In this document: piece after piece, positions 61,390 through 64,000 of the stretch
How the letters are laid out: every line of letters begins with the position of its first letter
Position numbering within the stretch: the first letter of the stretch is position 1
From: Bradyrhizobium manausense
GTDB taxonomy: Bacteria; Pseudomonadota; Alphaproteobacteria; Rhizobiales; Xanthobacteraceae
NCBI RefSeq assembly: GCF_018130615.1
Contig: NZ_JAFCKB010000009.1
Location: forward strand, 62,001-126,000
Length of the DNA: 64,000 bases
Reading direction: 5' to 3'
Program-made: the position numbers and the translations under genes
Notes under the pieces: model-generated
Told to the model about the DNA's origin: nothing
What the model saw: only the letters and a program-made list of their open reading frames with translations
Databases searched by the model: none

Positions 61390-61545
61390 TCACGCCCGCG
61401 ACAGCGCCTGGAGACCCCTGAAGGTCAGGCGCTTGGGATCGGTGACGCCGGCGAGATAGAGCCGGCGAATGAATGCAATGACGGCGTCGCGGTCGCAATC
61501 AGTCAGCGCGACGACGGCGTCGACCGCGATCTTTTGGGCTTCCAT
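61390..61545 (-). CDS. 51-residue small conserved-type protein
   Basis: A short frame encodes MEAQKIAVDAVVALTDCDRD... ending ...GLQALSRA. It has rhizobial-type codon use, a GAGG ribosome binding site about 9 bases before the ATG, and predicted helices. I do not recognise a family. It lies between the LpxO-like and LysR genes on the minus strand. Confidence 0.6.
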   Translation of the reverse strand: MEAQKIAVDAVVALTDCDRDAVIAFIRRLYLAGVTDPKRLTFRGLQALSRA

Positions 61546-61696
61546 TGGGCTCACCTCGGCCTTGCGAGTAACCCCGGCCGAGACAGGCTAGGACTCATCC
61601 GTTAATCCGGCGTCAACTGCCCGGGCCGAATGGCCGATTCAGCCTGATGGCCGTATACGCAAAACAACGCATTGGCAGTCGCGGCGGCTGAGACGC

Positions 61697-62620
61697 TCAG
61701 CGTGCGCCGAGGCTCTTCTTGAGCTGCGCAAAATGTTTCTTCAGCCGGGGCACGGCAAAGTCAGTGAAGGCCCGCACCTTCGGCACCGAGAGGCGCCCCT
61801 GCGGGGCGATCAGATGTGCCGGCATCTCCGGATCCTCGTCGCCGGCCAGCACGACCGCGAGCTCGCCGCGCGCGACCTGCTCGGCCACCTGATACGAATA
61901 CAGCCGTGCGACGCCTCGGCCGGCGACCGCAGAAGCCACCGCCGCATAGGTGCTGTTGACGACAAGGCGCGGGGTGAACTGCACGGTACGCGGCGCCGAC
62001 GAGTCCGCTGGCGGCGCAAAGGTCCATGAATTGGGGAGGTGCGCCATCGCCACGATCTGATGCTTGGCGAGGTCGCCCGGCTCGGCGATGCGCGGATGCT
62101 GCTTCAGATAGCGCGGTGCAGCCACCACGACGCGGTTGATCTCCCCGACCCGCATCGCCACCATCGCCGAATCCGCGAGCGGACCGATGCGGAGCGCGAT
62201 ATCGACGCCCTCGTCGATCAGATTGACCGCACGATCGAACAGCAAGAGCTTGGCCGACACGGTCGGATAGGCGTCCAGAAATGCATCGAGGATCGGCCGC
62301 AGCACCATCTCGCCAGACACCACGGGGGCCGTGATCGTGAGCAGGCCGCGCGGCGCGGTGCGCGGTCCGGCGGCGATATCGTCAGCCTCCTCGAGCTCGG
62401 TGAGCACGCGGCGACAGACCGCGACGTAGCGCTCGCCCTCCTCGCTCAGCTTGATCGACCGCGTGGTCCGATGCAGCAGCTCGGCGCCGACCCGCTCTTC
62501 GAGGAAGGCGATGGCGCGGCTGACCGCCGCCGGCGAACGGCCGAGCTTCCGGCCTGCTGCCGCCAGGCTGCCTTCGTCCACCGCAAGGACGAACACCTTC
62601 ATCGCATCCAGGCGATCCAT
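61697..62620 (-). CDS. LysR-family transcriptional regulator
   Basis: This 307-residue regulator has an N-terminal winged helix-turn-helix (about 1-60: MKVFVLAVDEGSLAAAGRKLG, SPAAVSRAIAFLEERVGAELL) and a periplasmic-binding-like effector domain. LysR regulators usually control a divergent gene. The divergent SDR gene at 62825 is the likely target, with an inverted repeat at 62648-62670 between them. The inducer is unknown. Confidence 0.93.
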   Translation of the reverse strand: MDRLDAMKVFVLAVDEGSLAAAGRKLGRSPAAVSRAIAFLEERVGAELLHRTTRSIKLSEEGERYVAVCRRVLTELEEADDIAAGPRTAPRGLLTITAPVVSGEMVLRPILDAFLDAYPTVSAKLLLFDRAVNLIDEGVDIALRIGPLADSAMVAMRVGEINRVVVAAPRYLKQHPRIAEPGDLAKHQIVAMAHLPNSWTFAPPADSSAPRTVQFTPRLVVNSTYAAVASAVAGRGVARLYSYQVAEQVARGELAVVLAGDEDPEMPAHLIAPQGRLSVPKVRAFTDFAVPRLKKHFAQLKKSLGAR

Positions 62621-62647
62621 GCCTTTCCGTCGCTCCGTCGAACTCCA

Positions 62648-62670
62648 GGGGCAAGCTAGGCGCTTGCCCC
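62648..62670. promoter_or_regulatory. Inverted repeat, candidate LysR operator
   Basis: GGGGCAAGC (62648-62656), TAGGC, GCTTGCCCC (62662-62670) is a perfect 9-bp inverted repeat 28 bp before the LysR start. A site this close fits autoregulation; regulator binding is inferred. Confidence 0.45.
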
Positions 62671-62824
62671 CGCCGCGACAACCGGCGCCAGGCCCGGGGC
62701 ACGCATTCGTACGCGCCGCGAAAGAGTGTCTGCCGGACAGCGCGTATTCGCAGCCGGGCCGTCACCGCGTACCTGAGTGCCCAGGCCAGCCAACGCTGGC
62801 ACGGATCAACAACAGGAGCCCGTC

Positions 62825-63535
62825 ATGGGTATCGAGCAGAAGGTCGCCATCATCACCGGTGCATCGCAGGGCATAGGCGCCGCCCTGGTGCAGGGCTTTC
62901 GCGATCGCAATCATCGCGTGGTCGCAACCGCACGCTCCGTCAAGCCGTCGAGCGACGATGACGTGCTTGCGGTTCCCGGCGATATCGCCGACCGCAAAAC
63001 CGCCGAGCGCGTGGTGGCGCAGGCCGTTGCCCGCTTCGGCCGTATCGACACGCTGGTCAACAATGCCGGCATCTTCGTCGCAAAGCCGTTCACGCAATAC
63101 ACCGCCGAGGATTATGCGGCGGTGATGGGCACCAACGTCGCCGGCTTCTTCAACATCACGCAGCTCGCGATCGCCGAGATGGAGAAGCAGGGGTCTGGCC
63201 ACGTCGTCCAGATCACGACCACGCTGGTCGACCACGCCAATTCGAATGTGCCCTCGGTGCTGGCCTCGCTGAGCAAGGGCGGCCTGAACGCCGCGACCAA
63301 GTCACTCGCGATCGAATACGCCAGGCGCGGCATTCGCGCGAACGCGGTTGCGCCCGGGATCATCAAGTCGCCCATGCACCCGGTCGCAACGCACGCAGAG
63401 TACGGCGCGATGCATCCCGTCGGCCGCATGGGCGAGATGTCCGACATCGTCGATGCCGTGCTGTATCTCGAGGGCGCCTCTTTCGTCACCGGCGAGATCC
63501 TGCACGTCGATGGCGGCCAGAGCGCCGGCCATTGA
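62825..63535 (+). CDS. Short-chain dehydrogenase/reductase
   Basis: This 236-residue SDR has VAIITGASQGIGAALVQGF (cofactor binding), NNAGIFVAKPF and an Ala/Leu-type SLSKGGLNAATKSLA segment in place of the usual YxxxK: the catalytic region reads VPSVLASLSKGGL, so the tyrosine seems to be missing while the lysine remains. The C-terminal ILHVDGGQSAGH is normal. It is divergent from the LysR gene and followed 37 bp later by the MFS gene. The substrate is unknown. Confidence 0.88.
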   Translation: MGIEQKVAIITGASQGIGAALVQGFRDRNHRVVATARSVKPSSDDDVLAVPGDIADRKTAERVVAQAVARFGRIDTLVNNAGIFVAKPFTQYTAEDYAAVMGTNVAGFFNITQLAIAEMEKQGSGHVVQITTTLVDHANSNVPSVLASLSKGGLNAATKSLAIEYARRGIRANAVAPGIIKSPMHPVATHAEYGAMHPVGRMGEMSDIVDAVLYLEGASFVTGEILHVDGGQSAGH

Positions 63536-63572
63536 GAGCCGGCCGGGCCAAGCAGATACGCAGGAGATCGAC

Positions 63573-64000
63573 ATGACCGAATTGAATGCAGACAGCAAAC
63601 CTCGGATCCGCGCCCGGCCGCATGAGCGGCCGGGCTCAACGTGGCGATACGCCGTTGCCGGACTGTCGGCCTCGCTGGTCGGACTTGGCCTCGCCCGCTT
63701 CTCCTACACGCCGCTGATCCCGGCCTTGATCGCGGCAAAGTGGTTCAGCGCCTCCGACGTGGTCTACCTTGGCGCGGCGAACCTCGCCGGCTATCTCGCC
63801 GGCGCGCTCGCGGCGCGAGCTGTTGCGGCCCGCATCGGCGCAGTCCGCGCACTGCGGGCGATGATGCTGCTTGCCACACTCTCGTTCTTTGCCAGCGCGG
63901 CGCCTGTATCCTTCACCTGGTTCTTCGCCTGGCGCTTCCTCTCTGGCCTCACTGGCGGCATCATCATGGTGCTGGCAGCCTCCGTCATTCTTCCCCATAC
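63573..64000 (+). CDS. MFS transporter, YbfB/YjiJ type (3'-truncated by window edge)
   Basis: An open frame from the ATG at 63573 (after AGGAGAT) runs to the window end, giving 142 residues with four hydrophobic spans. The AVAGLSASLVGLGLARFSYT start and SDVVYLGAANLAGYLAG are hallmarks of the YbfB/YjiJ branch of the MFS. The substrate is unknown. It follows the SDR gene and is probably co-regulated with it by the LysR regulator. Confidence 0.85.
   Translation, partial: MTELNADSKPRIRARPHERPGSTWRYAVAGLSASLVGLGLARFSYTPLIPALIAAKWFSASDVVYLGAANLAGYLAGALAARAVAARIGAVRALRAMMLLATLSFFASAAPVSFTWFFAWRFLSGLTGGIIMVLAASVILPH

Noticed and set aside
1-64000. tRNA, rRNA, CRISPR, IS or phage elements
   Set aside because: No T-loop/anticodon-like sequences, direct-repeat arrays, transposases or integrases were recognised on either strand.

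Overview
This 64 kb window comes from a high-GC alphaproteobacterial chromosome. The gene content points to Bradyrhizobium or a close relative (family Nitrobacteraceae): a molybdenum storage protein gene pair (mosB-mosA), PEPxxWA-CTERM and DUF1127 proteins, a crystallin J1-related small protein, an HPr-kinase/PqqD/nucleotidyltransferase cassette and a large surface-polysaccharide locus. This is inferred from protein families; no rRNA marker is present. I saw no tRNA, rRNA, CRISPR array, prophage or insertion sequence.

Layout. 1-1.1 kb: the end of a type II toxin-antitoxin operon (VapB remnant, VapC) and a DUF4279 protein. 1.1-6.2 kb: an mlaE-mlaF-mlaD lipid-transport operon, a dipeptide epimerase and an MFS carrier. 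6.2-15 kb: a long acidic hypothetical protein, a frameshifted small protein, an outer-membrane beta-barrel, an exported caspase-like protein, a PLP-dependent dehydratase, a GT4/metallophosphoesterase pair and thiD. 15.2-17.5 kb: a hybrid histidine kinase with an ethylene-receptor-like N-terminus, then a stand-alone Lrp ligand-binding domain. 17.6-21.3 kb: PqqD, HPr-kinase-like, GT2 and nucleotidyltransferase genes. 21.5-28.5 kb: cytochromes c, a CHRD protein, a trans-sulfuration enzyme and an orphan CoxL-type molybdoenzyme subunit.

28.8-55.7 kb is mostly cell-envelope glycan biology: a GT-C-like membrane protein, a GtrB-type GT2 with a coupled methyltransferase, MurJ, a DegT aminotransferase with a Gfo/Idh/MocA dehydrogenase, ManC, a UDP-glucuronate 4-epimerase, a LPG-synthase-like flippase, GT2, a CapD/WbpM dehydratase, an O-antigen ligase, the heptose genes hldE, hldD, waaF and gmhB, GT4, galE and an MsbA-type exporter. 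Together these could make nucleotide sugars, build core and O-chain, ligate the chain and export lipid A-core. Inside the block, at 32.9-35.1 kb, lie a DUF1127 gene preceded by a possible attenuator-like micro-ORF, a GFA-family protein and a frameshifted PEP-CTERM protein.

55.7-64 kb: a fumarylacetoacetate hydrolase, an MHS-family transporter, an NTF2-like protein, mosB-mosA, an LpxO-like hydroxylase, a 51-residue protein, and a LysR regulator divergent from an SDR gene and an MFS gene cut by the window edge.

The points most worth following up are the ethylene-receptor-like kinase, the PqqD/HPrK/GT2/nucleotidyltransferase cassette, the micro-ORF plus terminator ahead of the DUF1127 gene, two single-base frameshifts in otherwise intact genes, and a pair of related palindromes upstream of the caspase-like gene.
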